A stretch of DNA of 64,000 bases from Methylopila jiangsuensis (GTDB taxonomy: Bacteria > Pseudomonadota > Alphaproteobacteria > Rhizobiales > Methylopilaceae). Shown piece by piece: positions 24,578 to 33,047 of the stretch. The stretch covers positions 1 through 64,000 of the forward strand of contig NZ_BSFK01000009.1 of the NCBI RefSeq assembly GCF_027922305.1, read 5' to 3'. Numbering within the stretch: the first letter of the stretch is position 1; each line of letters starts with the position of its first letter. A program made the position numbers and the translations under genes. The notes below the pieces were generated by a model that was given only the letters and a program-made list of their open reading frames with translations, did not search any database and was not told the DNA's origin.

Positions 24578-26011
24578 ATGTTTGATTTCACCGATCCCGT
24601 CTTGCTCGCCCGGGCGCAGTTCGCTTTCACGATGGCGTTCCACATCGTCTTCCCCGCGTTTTCGATCGGTCTCGCCAGCTATCTAGCTGTCCTCGAAGGC
24701 CTGTGGCTCGCGACGAAGCGCGAGGTCTATCTCGATCTCTTCAAATACTGGCTGAAAATCTTTGCGGTCGCGTTCGCCATGGGCGTCGTGTCCGGCGTGA
24801 CGATGTCCTACCAGTTCGGCACGAATTGGTCGGTCTTCTCGGACAAGGCTGGCCCGATCGTCGGACCACTGATGGCGTACGAGGTGTTGTCAGCTTTCTT
24901 TCTGGAAGCAGGATTTCTCGGCGTCATGCTGTTCGGCATGCGCAAGGTTGGACCGGCGCTGCATTATCTCGCCACGCTGCTCGTCGCCCTCGGCACGCTC
25001 TTTTCGGCGTTCTGGATCCTGAGCGTCAATTCTTGGATGCAGACGCCGGCAGGCTTTGCCGTCAACGCGGCGGGCCAGTTCGTCCCCACCGACTGGTGGG
25101 CGATCGTGTTCAGCCCGTCCTTTCCCTACCGGCTCGTCCACATGGTGCTCGCCGCCTACCTTACGACCGCGCTGGTTGTGGGAGGCGTCGCGGCTTGGCA
25201 TCTCCTGCGTGCGAGGCGTGACACGCTCGGCTTCGGAATGGAGGGCGCTCGGGTGATGTTCTCGATGGCGATGGGAATGGTGCTCGTGACCGCGCCGCTC
25301 CAGATCGCCGCTGGTGACATGCACGGCCTCAACACGCTGGAACATCAGCCCGCGAAGGTCATGGCGATGGAGGGTCATTTCCAAAGCCACCCGGATGGAG
25401 CGCCGCTGCTGCTGTTCGGTCTGCCCGACCAGGAGGCGGCGACCGTCCGCTACAAGCTCGAGATCCCAAAACTGTCGTCGCTCATCCTCAAGCACGACCT
25501 CAACGCGCCGCTCGCCGGTCTCGACACCATCCGCAGGCAGGACTGGCCTTCGGTCCCGATCGTGTTCTGGTCGTTCCGCATCATGGTCGGACTGGGCTTC
25601 TTGATGCTCGGCCTTGGCGCGGTCTCGTTGGTCGCAAGGCTGAAGCGGCGACTGTACGAATGGCGCCCGCTGCACCTCTACGCTCTCGTCATGGGCCCGG
25701 CCGGCTTCATCGCGGTGCTGGCGGGCTGGGTCACGACCGAGGTCGGGCGACAGCCGTTCACGGTTTACGGCCAGTTGCGCACCGTCGAGTCTGTATCGCC
25801 GCTCGCGGCGCCCGCGGTTGGTAGTTCGCTGGCCGCTTTCGCGGTGATCTATCTTCTCGTGTTCGCCGCCGGCGCCTTCTACATTCTCAGGCTGATGAGC
25901 GAGCCGCCGAAACACGGCGAAAGCGGACCGGCTGCGGACGAGCCGACCCGGACGGCCGGCATCGCCCCCGGTCCCGCACAGTCGCCGCTCACGCTCACCG
26001 CCGGCGAGTGA
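24578..26011 (+). CDS. cydA: Cytochrome bd ubiquinol oxidase subunit I (cyanide-insensitive type)
   Basis: 477 residues, nine helices. Heme ligands: His22 in 'FTMAFHIVFPAF', His in 'YRLVHMVLAAYL', Met in 'RIMVGLGFLM'. The quinone-binding Q loop is short compared with E. coli CydA, as in CIO-type oxidases. Reduces O2 to water with quinol, with low proton pumping. GGAGG precedes the ATG; subunit II follows after seven bases. Confidence 0.92.
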   Translation: MFDFTDPVLLARAQFAFTMAFHIVFPAFSIGLASYLAVLEGLWLATKREVYLDLFKYWLKIFAVAFAMGVVSGVTMSYQFGTNWSVFSDKAGPIVGPLMAYEVLSAFFLEAGFLGVMLFGMRKVGPALHYLATLLVALGTLFSAFWILSVNSWMQTPAGFAVNAAGQFVPTDWWAIVFSPSFPYRLVHMVLAAYLTTALVVGGVAAWHLLRARRDTLGFGMEGARVMFSMAMGMVLVTAPLQIAAGDMHGLNTLEHQPAKVMAMEGHFQSHPDGAPLLLFGLPDQEAATVRYKLEIPKLSSLILKHDLNAPLAGLDTIRRQDWPSVPIVFWSFRIMVGLGFLMLGLGAVSLVARLKRRLYEWRPLHLYALVMGPAGFIAVLAGWVTTEVGRQPFTVYGQLRTVESVSPLAAPAVGSSLAAFAVIYLLVFAAGAFYILRLMSEPPKHGESGPAADEPTRTAGIAPGPAQSPLTLTAGE

Positions 26012-26018
26012 GGGGACC

Positions 26019-27035
26019 ATGTCAGGCTTGCCCCCCTTCGACATTCCGACGATCTGGGCGTTCGTGATCGCCTTTGCGGTGTTCGCCTATGTCGTTCTCG
26101 ACGGCTTCGATCTCGGGATCGGGCTGCTGTTTCAGTTCTTCCCCGAGCGGCGCGATCGTGACGTGATGATGAACTCCGTCGCGCCGGTCTGGGACGGCAA
26201 CGAGACCTGGCTCGTGCTTGGCGGCGGCGGGCTGTTCGCGGCCTTTCCTCTCGCCTACGCGATCATCATGCCGGCCATCTACGCGCCCGTCATCGCGATG
26301 TTGCTCGGCCTGGTGCTGCGTGGCGTCGCGTTCGAGTTCCGCTGGCGTACGGAGCGCGGCCGCGGCCTGTGGGAGAACGCCTTCATCGGCGGCTCATTCG
26401 TTGCGACGTTTTCGCAAGGCCTCGCATTGGGGGCCCTGCTTCAGGGCGTCGTGGTGTCCGGTCGCGCCTATGGCGGCGGCTGGTGGGACTGGGCGACGCC
26501 GTTCACCCTGTTGACCGGCTGCGCCGTCACGGCTGGCTATGCCTTGCTCGGCGCGACGTGGCTCGTGCTGAAGACGACGGGCGACCTGCAGAATCATGCC
26601 TATCGCGTCGCTCGCCCACTGGTCTTCGCGACCGTCGGGGCAATCGTGCTGGTGAGCCTAGCGACGCCCTTTTTGGAAGCGGATTATTGGCGTCGCTGGT
26701 TCGAGTGGCCGGGCGTCGCGCTCACCGCTCCAGTGCCGATCGCTGTGGCGGCGACGGCGATTGTGCTGCTGAGAAGCCTCGAAAGCCGCCACGACTGGCG
26801 TCCGTTCGTGATGACGCTTTCTCTGTTTTTTCTCTGCTTTGTGGGCCTGGGCGTTTCGATCTTCCCGAACGTCGTGCCGAGCCGCGTCTCGATATGGGCA
26901 GCGGCGGCTCCGGAATCGAGCCAGATCTTCGTGCTGGTCGGCGCGTCGGTGCTAATCCCAATAATCCTCGCCTACACTGCTCACGCCTATTGGGTGTTCC
27001 GTGGCAAGATCGATCCCGACGCCGGCTACCACTGA
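26019..27035 (+). CDS. cydB: Cytochrome bd ubiquinol oxidase subunit II
   Basis: 338 residues, eight to nine helices. Family signature near residues 24-36 (F-A-Y-V-V-L-D-G-F-D-L-G-I-G) and 'WDGNETWLVLGGG'. It stabilises the heme-bearing subunit I. AGGGGACC precedes the ATG. Confidence 0.92.
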   Translation: MSGLPPFDIPTIWAFVIAFAVFAYVVLDGFDLGIGLLFQFFPERRDRDVMMNSVAPVWDGNETWLVLGGGGLFAAFPLAYAIIMPAIYAPVIAMLLGLVLRGVAFEFRWRTERGRGLWENAFIGGSFVATFSQGLALGALLQGVVVSGRAYGGGWWDWATPFTLLTGCAVTAGYALLGATWLVLKTTGDLQNHAYRVARPLVFATVGAIVLVSLATPFLEADYWRRWFEWPGVALTAPVPIAVAATAIVLLRSLESRHDWRPFVMTLSLFFLCFVGLGVSIFPNVVPSRVSIWAAAAPESSQIFVLVGASVLIPIILAYTAHAYWVFRGKIDPDAGYH

Positions 27036-27036
27036 G

Positions 27037-27204
27037 ATGCGCCGTCCGCTTGAGCAGCCCCACGCGAACGACGGGCACGACTCTCGCCGGCCCTTCCGCG
27101 AGGACGTTCTGTTCATGAAAATGGTCTGGTTCGTGGCGCTTTGGGCCGGCGGCGTTGCGACTGTAGGCGCAGTGGCATTCGCGCTGAGGTTCGTCGCGCG
27201 CTGA
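27037..27204 (+). CDS. DUF2474 family single-helix subunit of the bd oxidase (CydX-like)
   Basis: 55 residues. The C-terminal half is one membrane helix ('MVWFVALWAGGVATVGAVAF') of the DUF2474 type that accompanies CIO-type oxidases and may act like CydX. I start it at ATG 27037, right after the cydB stop; an internal ATG at 27115 would give a 29-residue version more like the usual short subunit. Confidence 0.75.
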   Translation: MRRPLEQPHANDGHDSRRPFREDVLFMKMVWFVALWAGGVATVGAVAFALRFVAR

Positions 27205-27212
27205 GCCGCGGT

Positions 27213-27412
27213 TCAGTCGCCTTCCGTCTCCAGCCGCGTGAGTTCGAGCTCCGCTACCTCCCGCGCCTTTTCAGCGGTCCGGTAGGTTCGGTCGGATGAC
27301 TCGAGCGGCGCCTCCTCGCCGCTCGGTGGATCGACCACACGAACTTCCCGTCGTCGCCCTCCGCCGGCCGAACCTTGATTTCGAACTGATCCGATCGATC
27401 GGCCGCGTTCAC
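27213..27412 (-). pseudogene. Small hypothetical protein, frameshifted
   Basis: GTG at 27412 follows AAAGGGG and opens a frame reading DQFEIKVRPAEGDDGKFVWSIH, after which coding character jumps to another frame: PPSGEEAPLESSD ... REVAELELTRLETEGD ending at 27213. Adding one C to the run at about 27325-27330 restores a single frame of about 66 residues. Either a real frameshift or a sequence error. The unshifted reading would give a 52-residue protein with a basic, implausible end. Function unknown. Confidence 0.55.
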
Positions 27413-27427
27413 CGTCCGCCCCTTTGA

Positions 27428-27565
27428 TCAGAATATCGTCAGCCACACCGCCGCGACCGAGACGATCGCGAGCACGATAGAGACGAGCAGGACCCACCGC
27501 ATGTGGTTGCTGGTTTCGCCCTGTCGGGCTTCGGTTGGGGTCTCGGTGATCTGCGGATCGGTCAT
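27428..27565 (-). CDS. 45-residue single-helix membrane protein
   Basis: A polar N-terminus (MTDPQITETPTEARQGETSN) and one hydrophobic helix at about residues 23-45 (RWVLLVSIVLAIVSVAAV). Codon use fits the neighbours, and a start and stop frame the helix cleanly. It precedes the frameshifted small gene on the same strand, 15 bases away. No family recognised. Confidence 0.5.
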   Translation of the reverse strand: MTDPQITETPTEARQGETSNHMRWVLLVSIVLAIVSVAAVWLTIF

Positions 27566-27593
27566 CGGGTCTCCAGACTAAAGAAATGAAGAT

Positions 27594-27631
27594 AAAGCGC
27601 CGGCTGAACATAAACTTCCTGCCGGCGCTTT
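27594..27631 (-). terminator. Terminator after sorB
   Basis: AAAGCGCCGGC and GCCGGCGCTTT pair over 11 bases across a 16-base loop. On the minus strand the stem is followed by a T-containing stretch (GCGCTTTATCTTC). It separates the sor operon from the small genes to the left and could work on both strands. Confidence 0.6.
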
Positions 27632-27643
27632 CGTTCGGTACGT

Positions 27644-27946
27644 TCAGTAGGTCTTCTCGAGGTAGTCGACGATCGCCTTGGCGTCGGTCTCTTCGATCGG
27701 CGCCTTGTAGGTGTGGATCATCTTCGTGACCTCCATCTCCCAGAACGCGCGGCCCTTCTTCGGCGGCTGCGCGTTGATGTAGTCGGCCGAGTGGCAGGAC
27801 ATGCAGTTGTCCTGCGCCGCCTCGACGCCGGGTCCCTGCTTGAACTCGGCCGTCTCGTCCGGGAGTTGGTAGGTCTTCGGTTCGGCCGACGCCGCGCCTG
27901 CGGCAAGCACTCCGACGAGGCCGAGGGCGATTGTGAAATGTCTCAT
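27644..27946 (-). CDS. sorB: Sulfite dehydrogenase cytochrome c subunit SorB
   Basis: 100 residues: signal peptide (cleaved after A-S-A) and one c-type heme site CMSCH (Cys48, Cys51, His52), with Met in 'WEMEVTKM' as a likely distal ligand. In SorAB this subunit takes electrons from the molybdenum subunit to periplasmic cytochrome c. It starts 11 bases after sorA. Confidence 0.88.
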   Translation of the reverse strand: MRHFTIALGLVGVLAAGAASAEPKTYQLPDETAEFKQGPGVEAAQDNCMSCHSADYINAQPPKKGRAFWEMEVTKMIHTYKAPIEETDAKAIVDYLEKTY

Positions 27947-27957
27947 CCGATCCTCCC

Positions 27958-29172
27958 TCACGCCGCCGTCACGCGGGTGGCCTCGACCGCGTTGCGCATG
28001 TAGCCGGGCGGGTTCCAGCGCGCGGACGTCGGCTGCGTCTCGCCGCCGTTCGAGGTGGCGCGGACCATGATGGTCGCTTCGCCGGAGGGCAGCGTCGCCT
28101 TCGAGGTCCACTGGCGGAACGAGTATTTGCCGAGGTCCTCGCCGAGCCTCGCCGGAGCCCACGTCTTGCCGCCGTCCACGGAGGTCTCGACCGACTTGAT
28201 CCCGGTCCCGCCGTCGAACGCGATTCCGCGGAGCTCGGCGTCGCCGGCCTTCATCTTCGCGCCGTCGAGCACGTTGGTGACGAAGGAGCGCACGTTGAAG
28301 CGTCCGATCGGCTTGGTCTTGTCGGGCTTCTGGCCGGCCTCGACGCAGGCGCAGTCGTTGTCGGGAATGCGGTAGGCCGACTTCATCCAGAAGCCGTCGA
28401 ACGGCTGGTCGAGCACGGTGATGGTCGCGAGGTGCTTGACCCAGTAGGTGCCGAAGCGACCGGGCACGACCAGGCGCACCGGAAAGCCGTTCAGCCAGGG
28501 CAGGTCTTCGCCGTTCATCTGGTAGGCGAGCATCACTTCGCCGTCGCGGGCGTGGTCGATCTCGAGCGCCTTCACGAAGTCGGGCGTCGCCGGGATGACC
28601 GGCTTGTCGAGCCCGTCGAACGAGACCTGCACGGCGCCGGCCTGGACGCCCGCCTTGTCGAGCACGGCTTTGAGCGGCACGCCCTTCCACTTGGCGTTAC
28701 CCATCGCGCCGTTGGCGAGCTGGCCACCGGCCACCCGTGGGTCGACAAAGCCGCGGCTGTTGCCCGAGCATTGGTGGACCGCGACGAGCTCGACAGCGTC
28801 CATCTTCTTGAGATCATCGAGCGAGAGCGACAGCGGATTGTCGACCTTGCCCTTCACCTCGATCCTATAGGCCGCGGGGTCGATCGAGAGCGGCACGCCT
28901 GCAAGGTGGTAGCGCACGAAGAACGCGTCGTTCGGCGTCAGGACTCCCTCGTCGAACACAGAGAACGGCGTCTCGAGCTGCGGCGGGCGGGCGGTGAGCT
29001 GGATCAGCGGGCGCTTGCCCGGATACTGCACGAGCTTCCGCTCGCCATTGGCGAAGGGCAGCGTGACGGTCTCTGCCGCGAAGGCCTTCAGCGGCGATCC
29101 AGCGATCGCAAGCCCTGAAAACCCAAGCGCCATGCCGCCGGCGGATTTCAGCATCCGTCGTCTGTCGAACAT
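27958..29172 (-). CDS. sorA: Sulfite dehydrogenase molybdopterin subunit SorA
   Basis: 404 residues with a Tat leader (FDRRRMLKSAGG), a sulfite-oxidase molybdopterin domain with Cys135 in 'VHQCSGNSRGF' as molybdenum ligand, and a C-terminal Mo-co dimerisation domain ('SVETSVDGGKTWAPARL'). With SorB it oxidises periplasmic sulfite to sulfate. An ECF-like promoter lies 41-66 bases before the start, and the sigma/anti-sigma pair is encoded directly upstream. Confidence 0.9.
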   Translation of the reverse strand: MFDRRRMLKSAGGMALGFSGLAIAGSPLKAFAAETVTLPFANGERKLVQYPGKRPLIQLTARPPQLETPFSVFDEGVLTPNDAFFVRYHLAGVPLSIDPAAYRIEVKGKVDNPLSLSLDDLKKMDAVELVAVHQCSGNSRGFVDPRVAGGQLANGAMGNAKWKGVPLKAVLDKAGVQAGAVQVSFDGLDKPVIPATPDFVKALEIDHARDGEVMLAYQMNGEDLPWLNGFPVRLVVPGRFGTYWVKHLATITVLDQPFDGFWMKSAYRIPDNDCACVEAGQKPDKTKPIGRFNVRSFVTNVLDGAKMKAGDAELRGIAFDGGTGIKSVETSVDGGKTWAPARLGEDLGKYSFRQWTSKATLPSGEATIMVRATSNGGETQPTSARWNPPGYMRNAVEATRVTAA

Positions 29173-29212
29173 GGTCGTCTCCTCGCGGGGACATATTCCC
29201 CGTGAAAGAGGA

Positions 29213-29238
29213 GACGCAGTCGGGCTTCGAATTATTCC
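29213..29238 (-). promoter_or_regulatory. ECF-type promoter of sorAB
   Basis: Minus strand: -35 GGAATA at 29238-29233, 16-base spacer, -10 CGTC at 29216-29213. Just downstream, GGGGA-CATAT-TCCCC (29187-29201) is a small palindrome in the leader. It sits in the gap between the anti-sigma gene and sorA, giving sorAB its own sigma-dependent start. Confidence 0.6.
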
Positions 29239-29244
29239 AGGGCG

Positions 29245-30021
29245 TCAGCCGGTACAGGCGCCGCCGGACGTCGAGGCCTCCTTCAGCGCGATGCGGAGCC
29301 CATCGTCCAGCGTGCGGCCGGGACCTGCGAGATCGGCAATCACGGCTGCGAAGCGATCGAGCCGGAGCGGGTCCATCCCTCGGCTCATCAGCGCGTAGGA
29401 CGCTCCGTCCGCCGACCAGCGGCGCACGCGCACGTCGCCCACGTCTACCGCCTCAGGCGCCGAACGAGCTGCGCCCCGACCAATCCAGAGGCCCAGCCGG
29501 CAGCCATGCGGACCGACATAGCCCGCGAACAGCCCGCGGCGGCCGTCAGAGACAGGATCCGCCGCGAGATAGGCGAGCCTGAGTTCGGCCGCCGACAGGT
29601 CCGGCAGGCTGCTGCTGGCGCCGGTCTCGACGGCGACGCGCACGCCTGCGCCCGACGCTTCCGGTGTGGCGCCCGCCAGCCAGCCGCGCTCCGCCGCGAC
29701 AGTCGCAGCGAGAGGATCGGCGCCCGGAGCCCGGGAGAGCCACGCGCCCGCCCCGGCGGCGAGCAGCAGCGCGATGGAGGCGGCGAGCGCGAGCGGCCGC
29801 CATGACGTAACGGGGCGCCGCCCTGCCGGGCGGGCCGGAAACGGCGGGGCTTCGGTCGGTGCGGGAAGGCCGACGGCTTCAGCCTTCAGTTTCGACATCG
29901 TCGCCACGCGGGCAGCGAGCGACGGGTCGTGCGCGATCGCCGCCGCCACGGCCGCGGATGCGGACGCGTCGAGCTCGCGGTCCACATAGGCGTTGATCTC
30001 GTCCCAGCCTATCGTTGTCAT
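29245..30021 (-). CDS. Membrane anti-sigma factor of the sor cluster
   Basis: 258 residues. N-terminal zinc-less anti-sigma domain ('WDEINAYVDRELDASASAAVAAAIAHDPSLAARV'), a membrane helix at about residues 75-95 and a periplasmic domain that ends in a Cys-containing tail (TSGGACTG) with another Cys in 'GPHGCRLGLW'. It overlaps the sigma stop. It plausibly senses sulfite or a related periplasmic signal, by analogy with the S. meliloti RpoE1/RpoE4 systems. Confidence 0.85.
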   Translation of the reverse strand: MTTIGWDEINAYVDRELDASASAAVAAAIAHDPSLAARVATMSKLKAEAVGLPAPTEAPPFPARPAGRRPVTSWRPLALAASIALLLAAGAGAWLSRAPGADPLAATVAAERGWLAGATPEASGAGVRVAVETGASSSLPDLSAAELRLAYLAADPVSDGRRGLFAGYVGPHGCRLGLWIGRGAARSAPEAVDVGDVRVRRWSADGASYALMSRGMDPLRLDRFAAVIADLAGPGRTLDDGLRIALKEASTSGGACTG

Positions 30022-30581
30022 CGCGTTCCGCGGCTCCGTTCCAGAGGCGTCACCTTTCCGCCCTCGATGGCCTCGAGCAGCGCGAGCCGGGCCCGCGAGA
30101 GACGGCTCATCACCGTGCCCACCGGCACCTCCAGAATCTCGGCGGCCTCGGCGTAACGGAACCCTGCAAGATCGACCAGCTCGATGATCTCGCGCTGATA
30201 GGGCTCAAGCCGGTCGAGCCCCTGCCGCACCGTAATGGCGGCGATCCGGGCGTCTTCATAGGCCCACGGCCCCTCGGTCGGTTCGACCGGCTCGCGGTCC
30301 GCCGCCCGCACGGTCGCCCTGCGCCCCCTGTCGATCCAGTCGTTCCGCATCACCCGGAACAACCAGGCTCGCGCGGCCGCGGGTTCTCTGGGAGGAGCGT
30401 TCGTGTCGAGCGCCTTGACCGCGCTCGACTGGATGAGGTCGCGCGCGGTCTCGCGGTCGCCGCACAGGCTCACCGCATAGCCGAAGAGGCGGCTCCAGCT
30501 CTCCCTCAGGCACTGTTCGACAACGTCGCGCAGGTGGCGCTCCTCCCAGAGCGAGTCTGACGTCCGCCTCCACGCCAGCAT
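30018..30581 (-). CDS. ECF sigma factor of the sor cluster (second of two)
   Basis: 187 residues; region 2 ('FGYAVSLCGDRETARDLIQSSAVKAL', 'AWLFRVMRNDWIDRGRR') and region 4 ('LEPYQREIIELVDLAGFRYAEAAEILEVPVGTVMSRLSRAR'). Upstream of sorAB in the same direction. In S. meliloti, ECF sigma factors RpoE1/RpoE4 respond to sulfite and turn on a sulfite dehydrogenase, which is the most likely role here. Confidence 0.88.
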   Translation of the reverse strand: MLAWRRTSDSLWEERHLRDVVEQCLRESWSRLFGYAVSLCGDRETARDLIQSSAVKALDTNAPPREPAAARAWLFRVMRNDWIDRGRRATVRAADREPVEPTEGPWAYEDARIAAITVRQGLDRLEPYQREIIELVDLAGFRYAEAAEILEVPVGTVMSRLSRARLALLEAIEGGKVTPLERSRGTR

Positions 30582-30668
30582 CTGGCGTCAGGGCAGTACG
30601 GAGCAAGCCAGGCGCCCTCGGATCGTTTTGGGCTCGCCGGCCGTTGCACCTCGAATGTGAGGCGCCCA

Positions 30669-31760
30669 ATGCTCGACAAATCTCATCGAAAGCCCGGTCA
30701 GATCGTTCACAGCGAGGCGCCGTTCAACGCCGAGCCGACCCTGGACAGGCTTCGCCAATCCTTCCTGACGCCGGAAGAGAATTTCTACGTCCGCAGCCAT
30801 GGCGACATCCCCGATCTCGAGGCCGACGGTTATCGGCTGACTGTCGGAGGGATGGTCGCGACGGAACTCAGCTTCACGCTGGCCGAGCTCATGGAGCGGT
30901 TCCCCAACCGATCGGTCATCGCGACGATGCAATGCGCCGGAAACCGGCGCGCCGACCTTCATCGCCATCGCCCGGTGTCCGGCGATCCCTGGGAGCCAGG
31001 CGCGATCGGCAACGCCCGCTGGACCGGCATCGCGCTTTGCGACGTGCTGAGAGCCGCGGGCGTCGACGAGCGGCAAGAACTGCATGTCGCCTTCGAGAGC
31101 CACGACGTGGTGGAGCAGGACGGCGAACGATTTCGCTTCGGCGTCTCGATCGCGATGGAGAAGGCGCTCGATCCCGACACGCTGCTGGCGACGCAAATGA
31201 ACGATGCGCCTCTGCCGGCCGAGCATGGAAGGCCGCTGCGTCTGGTCGTGCCGGGATTCGCGGGCGTCCGGAGTCCGAAGTGGCTCGCCTCGATCACGAT
31301 CCAGGACGCCCCTTCCTCCAATCCAATGCAGGCGGAGGACTACAAGCTGTTTCCGTCTCATCTGAGCAAAGAGACGGCCGACCCGAGCGACGCTCCGGCG
31401 ATCGAAGCGCTGCCGATCAACGCCGCCATCTGCGAGCCGGCGGCTGGTGCCAAGCTTCCGGCCGGCGAGACGACGGTCCGCGGCTATGCGGTCGCATGCG
31501 ACCGGCTCATCCGGCGGGTCGACGTCTCGGCCGACGGCGGCGAAAGCTGGACGCAAGCCGAACTCAGCGGTGACCCCGAGGCGCCCTTTGCGTGGATGTT
31601 CTGGACGACGAGGCTCGATCTGGCGCCAGGCGCGCATGAACTGGTCGTCCGCGCGTGGGACGCCGCCGGACAGACACAGCCCTCGCGCCCCGAGCATGTC
31701 TGGAACTTCAAGGGCTACCTCGGGTCATGCTGGCACCGCGTGACCGTCACGGTCACCTGA
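30669..31760 (+). CDS. Sulfite oxidase, cytoplasmic eukaryote-like type
   Basis: 363 residues: molybdopterin domain with Cys89 in 'IATMQCAGNRRADL' and Arg-rich sulfite pocket, then the dimerisation domain. It lacks a signal peptide and the heme b5 domain of animal sulfite oxidase, so it should act in the cytoplasm or with a soluble acceptor. Start at ATG 30669 with GAGG nearby; GTG at 30657 is an alternative. Divergent from the sigma factor gene. A second sulfite-oxidising activity beside SorAB. Confidence 0.85.
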   Translation: MLDKSHRKPGQIVHSEAPFNAEPTLDRLRQSFLTPEENFYVRSHGDIPDLEADGYRLTVGGMVATELSFTLAELMERFPNRSVIATMQCAGNRRADLHRHRPVSGDPWEPGAIGNARWTGIALCDVLRAAGVDERQELHVAFESHDVVEQDGERFRFGVSIAMEKALDPDTLLATQMNDAPLPAEHGRPLRLVVPGFAGVRSPKWLASITIQDAPSSNPMQAEDYKLFPSHLSKETADPSDAPAIEALPINAAICEPAAGAKLPAGETTVRGYAVACDRLIRRVDVSADGGESWTQAELSGDPEAPFAWMFWTTRLDLAPGAHELVVRAWDAAGQTQPSRPEHVWNFKGYLGSCWHRVTVTVT

Positions 31761-31763
31761 CGA

Positions 31764-32144
31764 TCAGTGCGTCGCAAGGAACGCCGCTGATACGGCCGAC
31801 GAGATGATGAGGAACAGCGGGAGCCCCGCTGCGATCACGCGCGGCAAGAGGCGGACCTCTGTCCGCGCTCCCAACCGCTTTCGGACCTCCGCGTCGCGCC
31901 AGGCCGCGGAGCCGAAGCAGACGACTGCGCAAAGGATCATCGCCAGCGAGATGATCAGGAGCGGCGAGCCCGGCAGCACCTCGCGAAGGAAGCGTTGCGC
32001 CGCGAGCCCGACGACCAGGAAGGAAAGTCCCGTCCTGAGCCAGGAGGCGTAGGTCCGCTCCGCGGCCAGGATTGTGCGGTCCTCCGCCAAGCGGACCTGA
32101 GGGTTTTCGGGATGGTGAGGCGGACTGACGGGGGGCTCAGACAT
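31764..32144 (-). CDS. DUF202 (YidH-type) membrane protein
   Basis: 126 residues with the DUF202 opening L-A-E-D-R-T-I-L-A-A-E-R-T-Y-A-S-W-L-R-T-G and three membrane helices. Function unknown in the family. It is convergent with the sulfite oxidase gene (three bases apart). Confidence 0.85.
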   Translation of the reverse strand: MSEPPVSPPHHPENPQVRLAEDRTILAAERTYASWLRTGLSFLVVGLAAQRFLREVLPGSPLLIISLAMILCAVVCFGSAAWRDAEVRKRLGARTEVRLLPRVIAAGLPLFLIISSAVSAAFLATH

Positions 32145-32347
32145 CAGAACATAGAAGCCGCGCGGAAGAGAGACGTTCCCAGGATCCGTCGTCGTCGTCC
32201 ATTAGGTCCGCTTTTAGCGATGGCGCACCCCAATGCCGTCAGCATCTTATGCGCAGCTTATTACCGATTGCCTCGACAGGTGCGCCGTCGCAAGGTCGCG
32301 GCGCAAGGGGCCGTAGAGCTCCGAACAAGGTTGAGGGTGGAAGCGTC

Positions 32348-33022
32348 ATGGCTCGTCAGGAGACAATGGACCGCTGGGAGTCGACGTTCCCGGTTCTGCG
32401 GGAAATGGCCGCGGACGATCTGTCCTTCGCGCGCGCGAACGTCCAGTTCCCGACTCTCGAAGCCGAGGCCATCGCCTACGAGTTCGAGGCCGACTGCCCG
32501 AACTACCTGATGTGCCTCGACGGGCGCACGCGCGTGTTCCGCCGGTCCGAGCAGGGTCGCGAGGTTCTGATCTATAAGGTCACGTCCGGCGGCACCTGCG
32601 TGCTCACGACCCAGTGCCTCCTGTCCGGCGGCAACTTCCCGGCCGAGAGCGTCGCTGAGGCCAGGACCGAGCTGGCGGCGATCCCGGCGAGCGTTTTTTC
32701 GGAGCTGATGGGGCGTTCAGCGCCGTTCCGGACATTTGTGCTGCAGGACTACAGCAGGCTCCTGTCGGGCATGTTCTCGATCGTCGACGAGGTCTCGTTC
32801 GCCACGCTCGAGCAGAAACTCGCGAGGCGGTTGCTCGTCGATGCGGACGATGCGGGGTTCGTCACGAAAACGCACCAACAGCTCGCCTCCGACGTGAACA
32901 GCGTCCGCGAGGTTGTCTCGCGCCACCTCGGCGAATGGGAGCGCGCAGGTTGGGTCGCCAACCACCGCGGCCGCGTCGAGATCCGCAACCGCAAGGCGCT
33001 GGCTTCGCTGAAGATGGCTTGA
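32348..33022 (+). CDS. Crp/Fnr-family regulator with cysteine pairs
   Basis: 224 residues: cNMP-like beta-roll, then a C-terminal winged helix ('THQQLASDVNSVREVVSRHLGEWERAGWV'). Four cysteines in two C-x5-C pairs (Cys50/56 and Cys84/90) lie in the sensor domain, so iron-sulfur or thiol redox sensing is plausible. It does not have the Fnr N-terminal cysteine cluster. A HTH-less paralog is encoded at 35762-36229. Probably controls the neighbouring thiol/SoxYZ-like group. Confidence 0.85.
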   Translation: MARQETMDRWESTFPVLREMAADDLSFARANVQFPTLEAEAIAYEFEADCPNYLMCLDGRTRVFRRSEQGREVLIYKVTSGGTCVLTTQCLLSGGNFPAESVAEARTELAAIPASVFSELMGRSAPFRTFVLQDYSRLLSGMFSIVDEVSFATLEQKLARRLLVDADDAGFVTKTHQQLASDVNSVREVVSRHLGEWERAGWVANHRGRVEIRNRKALASLKMA

Positions 33023-33047
33023 GCCGCCGGCGGTCCCGGCTCCGCTT

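Noticed and set aside
31764-32144. DUF202 gene as part of the sor regulon
   Set aside because: I looked for the GGAATR-N16-CGTC promoter upstream and found none; a GGGAAC there lacks a matching -10.
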